In this document: positions 53,158 to 63,609 of the stretch, piece after piece | Layout of the letters: each line of letters begins with the position of its first letter | Position numbering within the stretch: the first letter of the stretch is position 1 | Source of the DNA: Phaeodactylum tricornutum CCAP 1055/1 | Taxonomy: Eukaryota > Bacillariophyta > Bacillariophyceae > Surirellales > Neidiaceae | Direction of reading: 5' to 3' | Assembly (NCBI RefSeq): GCF_000150955.2 | Contig: NC_011671.1 | Location: forward strand, 62,001 to 126,000 | Length of the DNA stretch: 64,000 nucleotides | Notes under the pieces: generated by a model | The model's input: only the letters and a program-made list of their open reading frames with translations | Told to the model about the DNA's origin: nothing | Databases searched by the model: none | Translations under genes and position numbers: made by a program

Positions 53158-54930
53158 ATAGAGGCAACTTTCAGAAAGTTTCTTTCTTTGTCAGGCCTAT
53201 TAGGATTTCAGAGCGCGAGTCGTCAAAACGACTGTCAGGCCTTATTCACTGTCAATTCAAACAAGTTTTGCCGAGCCGGCATAGACAGTTGCGTCGACGG
53301 CCTCAAAGTTTGGCTCATTGTACGATGACAGTTAAGAATTTGAGGAATGAAGGCTTTCGTACCGTTCATGAGGGATGTAAGCTGGTGTTTTAAGCTTCTA
53401 GTTTGCGTTGGTGACAGGAACGGCACCGTCACTTCCGATTCCTCCCGTTCAGTATGCTGAATTTTGTGCTCGGTTGGGAGAAAAGGTTGGTATGATCTTT
53501 TGTCAAGTACGATCTTTAACAAAATCAACAACATTTCCAATAATGAAGCTATTCTCCCTATTTCGTCTTGCCGTCAAAGCACAATGAAGGATCTAATGGA
53601 GGAGCGGGTTTTTGCTGGAAGGAGTTCATCAAATTACAACGCTAATACTTGTCAAAATGCACAAAGACGGCATAGTGAGGAGCAGTGCGTAGGAGCCCTC
53701 AATGCTGTTACATAGTACAACCAATGTACGTACGTAGGACAGGAAAACGCTGTGTTGACAAGGTCTGGTAAACGAAGGTTGGGCGTTATTACAAACGACC
53801 TGCGATACACCTAAGCGAGCCTAGGGACTGTAAAACTCAACTCGCTTACGACGCTCCCCACGGGTTAGACAGCGGATACGAGGACCTATGCTAATGCAAT
53901 ATTTGGATCAATGACTTTCTAAAACAATGAGAGGAAGATTATTCTACTACTAGTCCATCAGGCTAGGGAAGTCCAGTTCACTGGACTGCCGCTACCATGT
54001 TCCAGATAATCTTACTCACATGTACAAGTCTTCTTCTTCTAAATATAAATCCCACACAGAATCTTGTAGCGAGTATTTATTCCTCCTTGATTACTCCCTC
54101 ATAATTTGTGGGACTGGATCCTATCATTCATTTGTATAATCCTTTCCTGTATCCTCTTCCAAAGGATTCCCATAGTCATCCCGCGAATACATCGTGTCGT
54201 ACAATAAGGCCAACACAAATTCAACGGTTCCATTGCCATCCTCAACATGATCACCACCCACGTTCCTGTTGGTATCTTTTACCTGTCGCACAGACATGTC
54301 GCGATGGTGTATACCGTAACAAATGCCATTGGAGGAAAAGTTGTTGATCCCGGTGCCTTGGCCAATGCTGGCACCAAAGTAGTGGGGCTGCTGGACACGG
54401 GTGGAAAAGCACTGCCAGTCTTTGTGGGTGCAGAGAAGGGCTTCTGAAATGAAAAATGATTTTAAAATTTTCCTATAAAATTCCATTATTGCTTGTGCAG
54501 ATTTCAGAATTGTTGACAGCAAGGTTGTTGCTAGCATACATCTAGTAGAAAAAAGAAAGACTCCTGGGCTATTCCTACCGTAAACGTGTTGTCATTGACA
54601 ACGGCCCAACCCACACACTTCACGTCTTCAAAAAAATATTGTATCACAGATTCCGATGCGTCCCTGGAAATGGGCGGCTTCTGTTTTAGTTTGTTTTGGA
54701 GAGGACTTGTGAGTTGTATACTTCAATACTTGATTGAGCTCTCCGCAGAGACCAAGTAAAAGGCTTTCCATCTATCAATTTGCATTGTGTAAGTATTGTT
54801 TTGAGCCGTCAATGCAACTGTGGTTATTTCAACAATCTGTCCATTGGTGTTGCCGGCTTGGCATTGCTTTTTGAATCCCCGAAGGCCTCAAGCAATGGCC
54901 TGAAGCAACGTTTCTGAAACTTGGTTCGAA

Positions 54931-54984
54931 AGAGTCGTGGATGTGGGTCTCATTCACGAAAAGGGGTGCGTACTAGCCATCCCC
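54931..54984 (-). repeat. Right 54-bp terminal inverted repeat
   Basis: Exact reverse complement of 53104-53157. Confidence 0.93.
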
Positions 54985-55183
54985 CACAGCAAAAACACTC
55001 CAGCATCCACATCTACCAACTGTAACACATAATAGCGGGGGAGGGGGGCGGGGATTTCCTTAATTCACCGACATGGTTTGTTCCACCTTGTGCCTTATAG
55101 GTCTTTAGCGGGTGATTTCAGGGTAACAAAGGAGCATCTGAAGCTTGTATTGCGAGCTACATCGTTACACTATGCAAGAAGAC

Positions 55184-55804
55184 TTAAATTAGTTTGGCAC
55201 TGGATTTGACGGCCCTGTACTTTTCCGGATCAGCCTTGCCCAAAGGACTGCCGCGGGCCCACTTCTGAATGCGTTCAATCACGCTGTCCTGGGTAGGTGT
55301 TTTCATGTGCTCCGGTATATCCAATCGCAGAGTAATAATATTGTAAATGTCGATTGTTTCGAGATTTACAAAGGCTTCGAACTGATTCAATTCGTCGTGC
55401 GCAAAGGTGTGAACGTGTTCACTGGCGTACGTGCCAAGCAGCAAGTCTACTTCCAACCATCCTCGCTGTTTCGAACGATAAATCAGTCGTTTGCGGCGGA
55501 TATCGAGGTTCAATTTCGCTTCGTCGGCCGCGTCGATCGCTTGCTCCGGCCCCAAGTTGGCGCGAGGAATCTGGTCCAATTTCGGCATCTCCACGTGCTT
55601 GGCAAAGATTTCTTCCGACTTGGGCCGGGCAATTTTGAGCAATGCTTCTTCCTGTGCGGAAAGAGTGGGACGACCTTCGCCAGCTTCACCCTGGTAGCCT
55701 CGAACTACGACACAACGGCCGGCTGGCAGAAGTGCTCGTTTCGAAGCACTGGTGCGATGCTGAACCAACAGAGATACGGTCTTTCTTCCGACTGGTTGAA
55801 TCAT
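55184..55804 (-). CDS. SDHAF2: Succinate dehydrogenase assembly factor 2 (SDHAF2/SdhE family)
   Basis: 206 residues from the ATG at 55804. The N-terminus (about 40 residues) is basic, hydroxylated and free of acids, consistent with a mitochondrial presequence. The SdhE fold spans about residues 100-170: DIRRKRLIYRSKQRGWLEVD, LLLGTYA, and FEAFVNLETIDIYNII. The RGWLE block and surrounding arginines are the family signature needed to attach FAD covalently to the succinate dehydrogenase flavoprotein subunit. It acts in the mitochondrial matrix on SDHA before complex II assembly. Length and motif order are normal for eukaryotic SDHAF2, apart from a roughly 30-residue C-terminal extension. Confidence 0.92.
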   Translation of the reverse strand: MIQPVGRKTVSLLVQHRTSASKRALLPAGRCVVVRGYQGEAGEGRPTLSAQEEALLKIARPKSEEIFAKHVEMPKLDQIPRANLGPEQAIDAADEAKLNLDIRRKRLIYRSKQRGWLEVDLLLGTYASEHVHTFAHDELNQFEAFVNLETIDIYNIITLRLDIPEHMKTPTQDSVIERIQKWARGSPLGKADPEKYRAVKSSAKLI

Positions 55805-56957
55805 TCTTTCTGGCTAGAGCTTGTGAAAAACAAAAAGGTACGGCCAGGATCTGGTTGTATATCAATGTTGATAGGTAGAAATAGATCACAGTCAACGCAA
55901 ACGCCTTTGCCGGAAAGTAGGTTGGTCAGATCCTGACAGTGAGTTGTTCCCAGTTCTTTTCCAACTTCGGCTCCCAGAGTCACCTGTCAGCAGAACCCAC
56001 CCCTCCGCATCGGAAGTTACTAAAAATCCTAACAAATATTCTCGATTTAGATATGTTGAAGCGTTAGAGAGTGTCGGTGCTCGCAAAGCCAGCTTGTGGG
56101 TAGGAACTACCGCTATTCATAGCTATACTTGTGGTCACTGCTGGTTTCCAGTTCGTAGTCAGTCACCAATCATGAATGCTACTCGTATCTTAAAAACTCT
56201 TCAAGTTTTCCCTAATAGTGTGTAAATTTAACACCTGCTCATCCCAAATAGTGGATTTCCTCAAATAAAAACTGGAGTAGATGCCTGTAGCTAGAGTCTC
56301 TCTTGGTTTAAGGAAGGATCTAGACATGCAATTCTTAAGATATCTACCTTTATGTCTAGACCCTCTCCTACAAATTGGCCACTGCGATCTTGGTGTCTCT
56401 CCGTAATTACAGTAGCTGCAGTATAGTTGCGGTTCAATTTCCCTAAGATTCCGGCTGACATTGAAGGGATTGGAATCGTTTCTGTGAAAGCAAAATACTG
56501 CCTTAAGTTAGCGCACTCAGCATCCAGCTGGCGAAATATGAAATCTTGTCGTGCCAACTCTGAATTCCATTTACTTTTGTCTCCGCCAAATATGAATATT
56601 TATCTCAGAAACGTTAACTCGTCAACTTGAGCAAATAACGTTGTAAACTTGTGACATTTTATTTAAGAGGCTGTTATTCTTTTCAAACTACTTTTTTGAG
56701 ATATTTTCATTCCATTAAGTATTATTTTCGCGCCTTTATTGTCGTCCGCTCCGAAAACTCCGCTAACCAGCCGTCCCCTCTCCGCCCAAGTTACACACAA
56801 ACACATAAAAGAAAAACCTCATCAGATTTCACTCACAGGCAAATGTCAGTGTTCGGCGGCTAGGGCAGGTATTCAATCACCTGATGGACACCAAAGTTTC
56901 TGATCTCGATAGACATGGCATGATAGCAGACAACATATCTTTGACTCCAAAGCAGCC
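55805..56957. other. Spacer between SDHAF2 and the first glycosyltransferase-like gene
   Basis: Two motif copies lie upstream of SDHAF2 (TCACAGTCA at 55886-55894, TGACAGTGA at 55934-55942; the latter reads TCACTGTCA on the gene's strand, 130-138 bp from its ATG). A minus-strand open frame at 56291-56557 reads like protein (ANLRQYFAFTETIPIPSMSA) but has no ATG start or recognised family. Confidence 0.45.
55934..55942 (-). promoter_or_regulatory. TCACTGTCA motif upstream of SDHAF2
   Basis: Reads TCACTGTCA on the minus strand, in the gene's orientation, about 130 bp from the ATG. A second, opposite copy is at 55886-55894. Confidence 0.4.
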
Positions 56958-57950
56958 ATGGGGAACATCTCTCTCTGGTTCCGCATGTATGGGCTACCGT
57001 TGACACTTCTAATTTGCTTCCTTCTGTTGGCGTTAACGAGTGACCTGAAAGTGTTTCGTAATCTTCCCCTTCCGAATACCACCACTGTGGTACGCTCGGG
57101 CCTCCAAACCAAAAGCCAGACCACGCAAAATACTCCAAATTTGGTCCAGGAGCCTTTCGATCGTTTGTCTTTTCTTAGCTGGGAGCTGCACGAGGGCTTC
57201 CCAAGGTCTCACCAGTCCGGTAGACCACGTCTGTTGATCGCTCAAACGATATCCAACTTTTATGCGCCCCTGTTGGATGCCGGTCAGCCAGTGAACCAAG
57301 CGTACGCACGAGTGTATGGCCACGACTACGTAGTTGCACGTGGGATTTATCTTGTGAACGAGAGAATAAACGAAACTCAGTTGACTGCGCCGGACTCGAG
57401 AGCATCGTACAACAAGATTGCTCTTCTGAGCTATGCCTTGCGTGAGGGCAAGTACGACAAGCTTTTGGTACTGGATTCGGACGCCGTAATCAGCGATTTT
57501 GATATTGATTTTGCCACGTTCGGATTGGACCCTGAAGTCATGTTGTTTGCGCAAGCCGTCGATCCAAGCAAGGCAGTGAACTACTGGGATATCAACAATG
57601 GAGTGACGCTTTGGAATCTTCACCACGGCTTGTTTGTTCCAACTTGGTACGAATGGTACAGTCGTTCAATGAAAAACGTCTACCGCGGTAACAACGATAA
57701 AGATCAAGGAATATTGCACTCCATATTGAGACAGATGCCGAACGAAAGCCGCCCAGTCCGTCGGGTAAAGCACTTTTGCTGTTACCGGGGAGCTCTAATT
57801 CAGCATTTTATTCGTAAGAACACTACTGATTTTATGGTGTTGGCAAAGTCCCGCTTGGAAAACTTGAAGGCTGACGCTAACTATACTCTGGAGTACTACA
57901 CCACGCTCATCAACCAAACAATCAATCAAAGTGCACTCACTGTCGACTAA
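56958..57950 (+). CDS. Type II membrane glycosyltransferase-like protein, copy 1
   Basis: 330 residues from the ATG at 56958. One transmembrane anchor at residues 11-30 (YGLPLTLLICFLLLALTSDL), then a lumenal domain: RPRLLIAQTISNFYAPLL, QAYARVYGHDYVVARGIYL, KIALLSYALREGKYDKLLVLDSDAVISDFD, and WDINNGVTLWNLHHGLF. The LVLDSDAVI segment supplies a DxD motif, and the layout matches GT34 (galactosyltransferase GMA12/MNN10)-type or related nucleotide-sugar transferases. Several N-glycosylation sequons occur near the C-terminus (NQTINQS). Likely a Golgi enzyme; donor and acceptor unknown. It is about 66% identical by eye to the copy at 62256, and decayed relatives lie between and after them. Confidence 0.78.
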   Translation: MGNISLWFRMYGLPLTLLICFLLLALTSDLKVFRNLPLPNTTTVVRSGLQTKSQTTQNTPNLVQEPFDRLSFLSWELHEGFPRSHQSGRPRLLIAQTISNFYAPLLDAGQPVNQAYARVYGHDYVVARGIYLVNERINETQLTAPDSRASYNKIALLSYALREGKYDKLLVLDSDAVISDFDIDFATFGLDPEVMLFAQAVDPSKAVNYWDINNGVTLWNLHHGLFVPTWYEWYSRSMKNVYRGNNDKDQGILHSILRQMPNESRPVRRVKHFCCYRGALIQHFIRKNTTDFMVLAKSRLENLKADANYTLEYYTTLINQTINQSALTVD

Positions 57951-59154
57951 TGAATTGCAATGGGAAGCGCTTGGCAGAAAATTGACGGAGAGAAGGGTTC
58001 TTACGCTCGTTCGCCAACGCCTTTTGTTTGTTTACGCCGCAAAGCTCCCATCATGAATGCAAATTGGGGCCTGGCGTTGCTAATAGTAGGTGACAATTGA
58101 TAGAAACGGATTAATTTGCAAAGATTCTACTCCGCTTTGTCCAAGGGTCACAGTGATTCAGACGCAGGAGCGTACACGGGTCCCGGGGCTGGCCTCCGAA
58201 GCATATCAGACGAGGCAGGAGTGCTAAAACCGAACGGCGCGATGGTGAAACAATGGGGACGCATCTACAACTGGATCTGGCGACAAGTTCAAGTAGAAAT
58301 TGACAGAGCGAGATCAAACGAATATCGTTAAAACGCTTTTGCGACTGTATGTGGCGACGAGGATAAGAAGGAATTGCCGAGACGAAATCATACTGCAGGC
58401 TCATTGAAGGCTCTGTGGTGATATCTCAAAAAGCTGCTATACTCGCACGGTACCGGAGAAGCCTCCGTCGATTAGCACTAGCAACGACAAATGCCCGGAT
58501 CCTATTCTAATTATCAGCAATAGAGGAGCGCCCAACCACGGTCGAAGGCTGGCTCTTGTCCTGCTTTTCGACACCAATAAGAACGGTAAGTGGGTCACAG
58601 GACAGACGCCTGTCCACTAGGAAAACCTGCATCATTCCAAACTTCCCTAGCTAGTAAAGGAAATATCGAACCCTGTAGACAGCTCGCCAGGCCATCTCTG
58701 GCGCTCGGGGATCTGGGGTTGAGATGGCGTGTCTCGCAAAATGGGTAGATGGTGCCTAAGTCACTTATGGACCCACACCGAGAGACAGGATGGAAGTTTT
58801 TTGAGCGGTAATGCCTCAGTTTTGTCCAAGGAGTAGAGCGAACACGTGCTAGTAGTATAGTCTCATTCCAGAGTCGTCCAATATTTCTGCAACAGTAGAT
58901 TAAATCCTCCAACTAGATTTCAGTTTCCCAGAAAAAAACAAATGATTGTCTTGCCCATCAGAAGATAGCAGAAAATCCTCTTATGTAGCTCGAGTTTCGG
59001 AGAGTAAAGATTATGCCAGGAGCAAAAATTAAAAATTGAGCTTCTGACCAAAACGAGATATTGTTTCCAGAGAGTCGAACCTATTTGGTGTCAAGAAACT
59101 TGGGCTCTAATTGTGAAAGAGCAAGGCTCAAAGACTATCTGTCACATATTGGTG
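57951..59154. other. Gene-poor region within the glycosyltransferase array
   Basis: Only short open frames (for example 58116-58331, GHSDSDAGAYTGPGAG, starting at TTG) with no family. No repeat recognised. Confidence 0.35.
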
Positions 59155-59285
59155 CGGGATTTTTTTGTTGACAAAACGTAAATGACCGCACCGGACTCAC
59201 GAGCAAAAATTGCTCTTTTGAGCCTCAAGCAAAGTACGACAAGCTTTTGGTGCTGGATTTGGACGTCGTAATCGTCGTGATTCAC
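59155..59285 (+). pseudogene. Short decayed fragment of the glycosyltransferase family
   Basis: About 130 bp aligning with 62630-62765 of the intact copy: TGACCGCACCGGACTCACGAG, ATTGCTCTTTTGAGC and AAGTACGACAAGCTTTTGGT blocks are preserved. A short deletion removes the residues between AxNKIALL and EGKYDKL and shifts frame, and the DSD of the DxD motif has become DLD. No flanking parts of the gene remain. Confidence 0.85.
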
Positions 59286-59939
59286 TTGTGGCAAGTACTG
59301 GACCAAAAGGCGACAAACAGATCGGAAGTATTGGTTTGTTATAGTCAAGTTTGATTGATGCCAATATATGAGCAATATCTTCAAACTGAAAACAATAGTT
59401 ACCAAATGAACTGGATCTTCATCGGTGTTTAGGAACAAACAGGGAAAAGGACAAGCGTAATAGATTTTACAACCCTAAATGTGATAAAAAACTTAGGAAA
59501 CCATTCTGGTTCTACCTTTGTTACTTAGCAAAATCTAGGTTTTGGCCGGATTAGTGATTTTGCGGCCTCATCGAGGCCGGATCCGTTTTTTTTCTTACAC
59601 AGTTAATGTAAAATATTACTTTGTTGAAAAGTCTCTCGGTAGGGAAATTGTGGCATGGAAGAGGCCCGAACATAGAACTGGGAAATTTCCATCATTTTTT
59701 CTTCCACTTTCGTACCCGTTTGTCGAAAAAGGGTTTGCCGTTGCCCGCGCCAACTCCTTTTTATCCTTACAGAACCTCATAGATGCCGCTTTGGGTACGA
59801 AAGCACTTCACTTTTCAAATGTTGGCTTAAACTTAGAGGTAAGGACTGTTTGGTTTTCCGCACAAGATTACTACCTAACTGATGCACTTCCCTTCGTTGC
59901 AGTTAGGTAAAAGGTGGAATACACCGGGAGACCTAGGCA

Positions 59940-60660
59940 GCCATTGTGTGTGTGGCAATCTGGAAAGAATCTTTCAAGCCGAGAATGGAGGGAGTGCCAA
60001 CAATAATTTACTTTGCTGTCTTCTGTTGGTGCTGATGAGCAATCTGAAAGTATCGCGTACGCTCCCCTTTCAAAAATTGCCTTCAACACTCTTCACGCTC
60101 CAAACCTAGTAAGCAAAGACTCCCATCTCTTTAAATATGCACCGAGAGCATTCAATTGGTTGTTTTTTCTCACATGGGAGATGCATCAGGGCTCCAAAGG
60201 GATTCACCAATTGGTAGGAGGCCACGTCTCTTGATAGCTCAAATGGTTTCCGACTTTAATTCACCCTTGTTGGATGCTTGTCAGCCAGTGAATTAGGCCT
60301 ATGCAATTTTATGTGGTCACAATTACATTGTTGCGAGATGCATTTATCTGGTGGACGAAAGATGGAACAAAACGCAGAGGACCGCACCAGACTCACAAGC
60401 AGTGTACAAGAAGATTGCTCTTTTGAGCTATGGCTTGTGTTGGGGAAAGTACAACAAGCTTTTTGAGCTGGATTCAGATGCCATCATCCACAATTTTGAC
60501 GTAGATTTTGCCACATACGGAATGGATCAGGAAACTCTGTTGTTTACCTAGTTGGTCAAATCAGAGAAGCCAACACACTACTGGGACGTGATCAACGGAG
60601 TGAGGCATTGGAATCTACATCACAATTTGTTTGTTTTAATCTGGTTTGAATGGTACTAGC
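59940..60660 (+). pseudogene. Decayed near-complete glycosyltransferase family copy
   Basis: Aligns with the intact copy at 62256 from the membrane anchor (LLCCLLLVLMSNLKVSRTLP) through FNWLFFLTWEMHQGS, YKKIALLSYGLCWGKYNKLFELDSDAIIHNFDVDFATYG and the HWDVINGVRHWNLHHNL-like region. It has several stops and frameshifts (for example TAG within QPVN-QAY and after LLFT, and between the anchor and the first catalytic block), and the C-terminal third is missing. DSDAI is intact. A host gene lost by mutation. Confidence 0.88.
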
Positions 60661-62255
60661 TGCATATCTGTTGTCCAGCGGCACAGGGTCTTAAATATCC
60701 AAGTCAACCTGCAATGTTCTCCACAATCAATCTTGACAAAGGTGATTCACTCTTCACTTTCAAAAAGAGTGTTGGTACTCTGAGCTCAAAATAAAATTCA
60801 ATCTGCTGAAAGAGTGTCTTCCAGTAGACAAGGACAAGGCATAAATAGTCTAGATCAACTGTCAATATACCTTGTTGCAAGAACAGTCCAAATTACAGTA
60901 ACCAAGAGAAGGTGGCACTCCCAAGAGTTCAACAATTTGAGCCAACCTCCCACTGTAGATGCGACTGTCTTTGACATACTTTTGTGGAAGAAAACCAACT
61001 CTGCAGCAATCAATACCATCTCTTACCCAGTGCACTACAATGACAGTTTCTTCTCTATTACGGGTTATAACTTGAACAACGCAAAGGCAAACAACAGCAT
61101 CCAATTGTAGAGCGGCACCACAGACAGTATGCTCTTCACACAACCTTCCACGGCTAGATTCTACAATGCCGACAATTTCTACCACAGCACCACTTAGATG
61201 GAATGCCATATTGCCAATGGTATTGTTTATGAAGAATAGAACAACTGTTGGTTGAGAGTTTTAATGTTCAAAGCACAAGTAGGGCATGTAAAATGAGAAA
61301 CGCATTTGCCTTGATAAACAAGGTAAAACCAGCCTGATGTTTGCTCTAATTCTGACCCTGAACCCTATTTCGCATTTCAACATCAAAATCCGACTTCAAA
61401 ATGAAAGTGTACATAGCAGTTTTATAGTATTATAAGAAACACTGGTATCGTTTTGAACTTGCGACAAGACGAATCCACGTGTGGGGTTAGTTTCATGACT
61501 GATTTTGATTTGGAGTGTCTCGTAGCAAATGTACATGAATTTTTGGAAATGCTATAAAGTTCCGTCCCTTATAAAGTTCCGTCCTTTACGGTATATATCC
61601 AGACATTCTACGAAACCTAACCACCACTGTCAGCTGGAAAATCGTGGATTCGTGTTCTTTTTTTGGCATATTACAATCCCGTATAGAAATGTTCTACCCG
61701 TTGCAATATTAGGGGATACGGTAGGGCCTTGTTTGCAGAAGTACTTACGTTAGTCGATTCTGTCAAAGTAGAGGGTCTTTCGGAGAAAAAAATGACCTCA
61801 TTCATAACCTGTTGAATTCGGCGCCCTATAATGCAACCTAAGGGTAGCCTTGTGGAAAAGAAATTTCGTCTCTTCTTCGCGAATCCCGCTTTCATTCATC
61901 ATAGCCCCTCAAAACTACGTAGCTTTCAATATCGACAAGAAAGACGATCTTTCAAAAATTTGAATGTCTCTTTTTTAAGAATTATGAGTTGCTGTATAAA
62001 ACCAGCCTAAATCAATCCATGGCCTTTGTTTGTTTATTGAAACAGTATAAAACTCCGTTTATAGTATCAGGGGATACGAAAGAGCTTCCTTTTCCAAAAA
62101 TTTATTGTATTTAACAGTAAGGGGCATGCGATCGGAGAGCACAATGTTCGCTTTCCGCACAAAATGCGAGCAACATATAAATGTATGCACTGCGACCACA
62201 ATGCAGCGATGGGGAGGGAGACCACATTAAACGGCTGGTTCCAACTCACGTCAAT
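60661..62255. other. Region after the decayed copy; contains an old coding-like tract
   Basis: 60880-61240 reads on the plus strand like a degraded protein (LLWKKTNSAAINTISYPVHY, SMLFTQPSTARFYNADNFYH) with in-frame stops. It could be a captured fragment or fossil exon; family not recognised. Two similar short modules, GGGGATACGGTAGGGCCTTG near 61709 and GGGGATACGAAAGAGCTTCC near 62070, suggest a duplicated upstream flank of the glycosyltransferase copies. No other gene. Confidence 0.4.
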
Positions 62256-63212
62256 ATGAAAATACTACCTGCAAAGCAAAGCTTTTGCTGCCTTGTTCTA
62301 TTGGTGTTGATGACCAGCCATTACATAGTATTCCATTTTCACTACGTTCGGAGTACCCCTGCGGTAGTATCGGAATTCCAAACCAGGGAAGGGAAGACTC
62401 GTATCTCCTCAAATCTGCACCAAGAACCATTTGATCGGTTGTCTTTCCTCACATGGGAGATGCATCCGGGCTCCCAAAAGATTCACCAGATTGGTAGGAG
62501 GCCACGTCTGTTGATAGCCCAAACGGTGTCCAACTTTTATACGCCCTTGTTGGTTGCTGGTCAGCCAGTGAATCAGGCCTACGCAAGAGCATATGGTCAC
62601 GATTACGTCGTTGCGAGAGGCATTTACCTGGTGGACGAAAGACGGAATGAAACGCAGATGACCGCACCGGACTCACGAGCAGCGTACAACAAAATTGCTC
62701 TTTTGAGCTACGCCTTGCGTGAGGGAAAGTACGACAAGCTGCTGGTGCTAGATTCTGACGCCATCATCCGCGATTTTGACGTAGATTTTGCCACATACGG
62801 ATATGATCCGGACATTCTATTGTTTGCCCAGTCGGTCGGTTCAGGAAATCCAACAAACTATTGGGACGTGAACAACGGAGTGACGCTTTGGAATCTACGT
62901 CACGACTCGTTCGTTTCAATATGGTTCGAATGGTATCGACGTTCGGTGGAAAAAGTGTATCGGGGTTTCAGGGATGAAGACCAATCAGTATTGCATGAGG
63001 TTTTGAAAGAGATGCCGGACGAAAGTCGTCCGGTACGCGGGGTGAACTACTTTTGCTGTGTCTTGGGATCTTTAATCCAGCACTTCCCTCGTACAAACCA
63101 CCGAGTTTTCACTGTGATGGCAGATTCCCGTTTGCAAAGCTTGAAGGCTGCCGCTAATGCTACTTTTGTACACTATGCTGCGCTAATTAATCGAACGGCC
63201 ACTGAAGATTAA
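62256..63212 (+). CDS. Type II membrane glycosyltransferase-like protein, copy 2
   Basis: 318 residues from the ATG at 62256, chosen because it places a basic residue and then a membrane anchor (FCCLVLLVLMTSHYIVFHF) at the N-terminus; an ATG 25 codons upstream (62181) is in frame. Lumenal blocks match copy 1: RPRLLIAQTVSNFYTPLL, QAYARAYGHDYVVARGIYL, KYDKLLVLDSDAIIRDFDVD, NYWDVNNGVTLWNL, and ESRPVRGVNYFCCVLGSLIQHF. The DxD-like DSD and the Asn-Asn-Gly-Val-Thr-Leu-Trp motif are kept, so it is probably active. A paired-cysteine FCC motif near the C-terminus is shared by both copies. Confidence 0.8.
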   Translation: MKILPAKQSFCCLVLLVLMTSHYIVFHFHYVRSTPAVVSEFQTREGKTRISSNLHQEPFDRLSFLTWEMHPGSQKIHQIGRRPRLLIAQTVSNFYTPLLVAGQPVNQAYARAYGHDYVVARGIYLVDERRNETQMTAPDSRAAYNKIALLSYALREGKYDKLLVLDSDAIIRDFDVDFATYGYDPDILLFAQSVGSGNPTNYWDVNNGVTLWNLRHDSFVSIWFEWYRRSVEKVYRGFRDEDQSVLHEVLKEMPDESRPVRGVNYFCCVLGSLIQHFPRTNHRVFTVMADSRLQSLKAAANATFVHYAALINRTATED

Positions 63213-63609
63213 ACTTGAGAGTAATTCTTATCATTGTTATTATTATTATGAATGGTGGAGTGGAAAGTCCGTTCGGAATGTAAATGGTCGAGGAACGGTC
63301 TTCCATTTGTCGATTCACCTGGCGCATTTGTAGCCCTTTCTATGCACGGAAACCCCGAAGCAAGAGCTTGATTAGAGGTACAAATTTGTTTGATCACAAA
63401 TCTGAAAAATGCATTCGATCCCTCATCAATTGTACAGTTGCTGTGAAAACAAGTTCAGGTGTAAGCGCAATATTAATGTCTTCAGGACTCTGATATTTGC
63501 GTCTTTTGCTAGATATCAATCCAAATATCCAGTGACACTATGTACGGGTATACCTAATGTAAAGGTTGCAATCCGGGAAGGACAGATTTTTAGCAGAATC
63601 TAGCAGTAA
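63213..63609. other. Spacer after copy 2
   Basis: No gene recognised; includes a short TTATTATTATTATG simple repeat at about 63236. Confidence 0.4.

Larger units (their letters stand above)
53104..54984. mobile_element. Segment bounded by 54-bp perfect inverted repeats (putative DNA element)
   Basis: 53104-53157 and 54931-54984 are exact inverted copies beginning GGGGATGGCTAGTACGCACC, and similarity continues inward more weakly (CAACTTTCAGAAA against CAAGTTTCAGAAA). The 1.88-kb interior has no recognisable transposase. At 54124-54447 both strands are open and coding-like (plus: GGKVVDPGALANAGTKVVGLL; minus: ASIGQGTGINNFSSNGICYG), possibly an old captured gene piece. Fits a non-autonomous TIR transposon. 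No clean target duplication was seen, though a short CCCCTCAAAGGGG hairpin abuts the left end. Begins about 130 bp after duplicated block B. Confidence 0.6.

Noticed and set aside
54247-54447. Small plus-strand gene inside the 54-bp inverted-repeat element
   Set aside because: Protein-like (GGKVVDPGALANAGTK), but an equally plausible minus-strand frame overlaps it; neither can be chosen from sequence alone.
55307-55936. Plus-strand open frame over SDHAF2
   Set aside because: Antisense shadow of a clearly recognised mitochondrial assembly factor.
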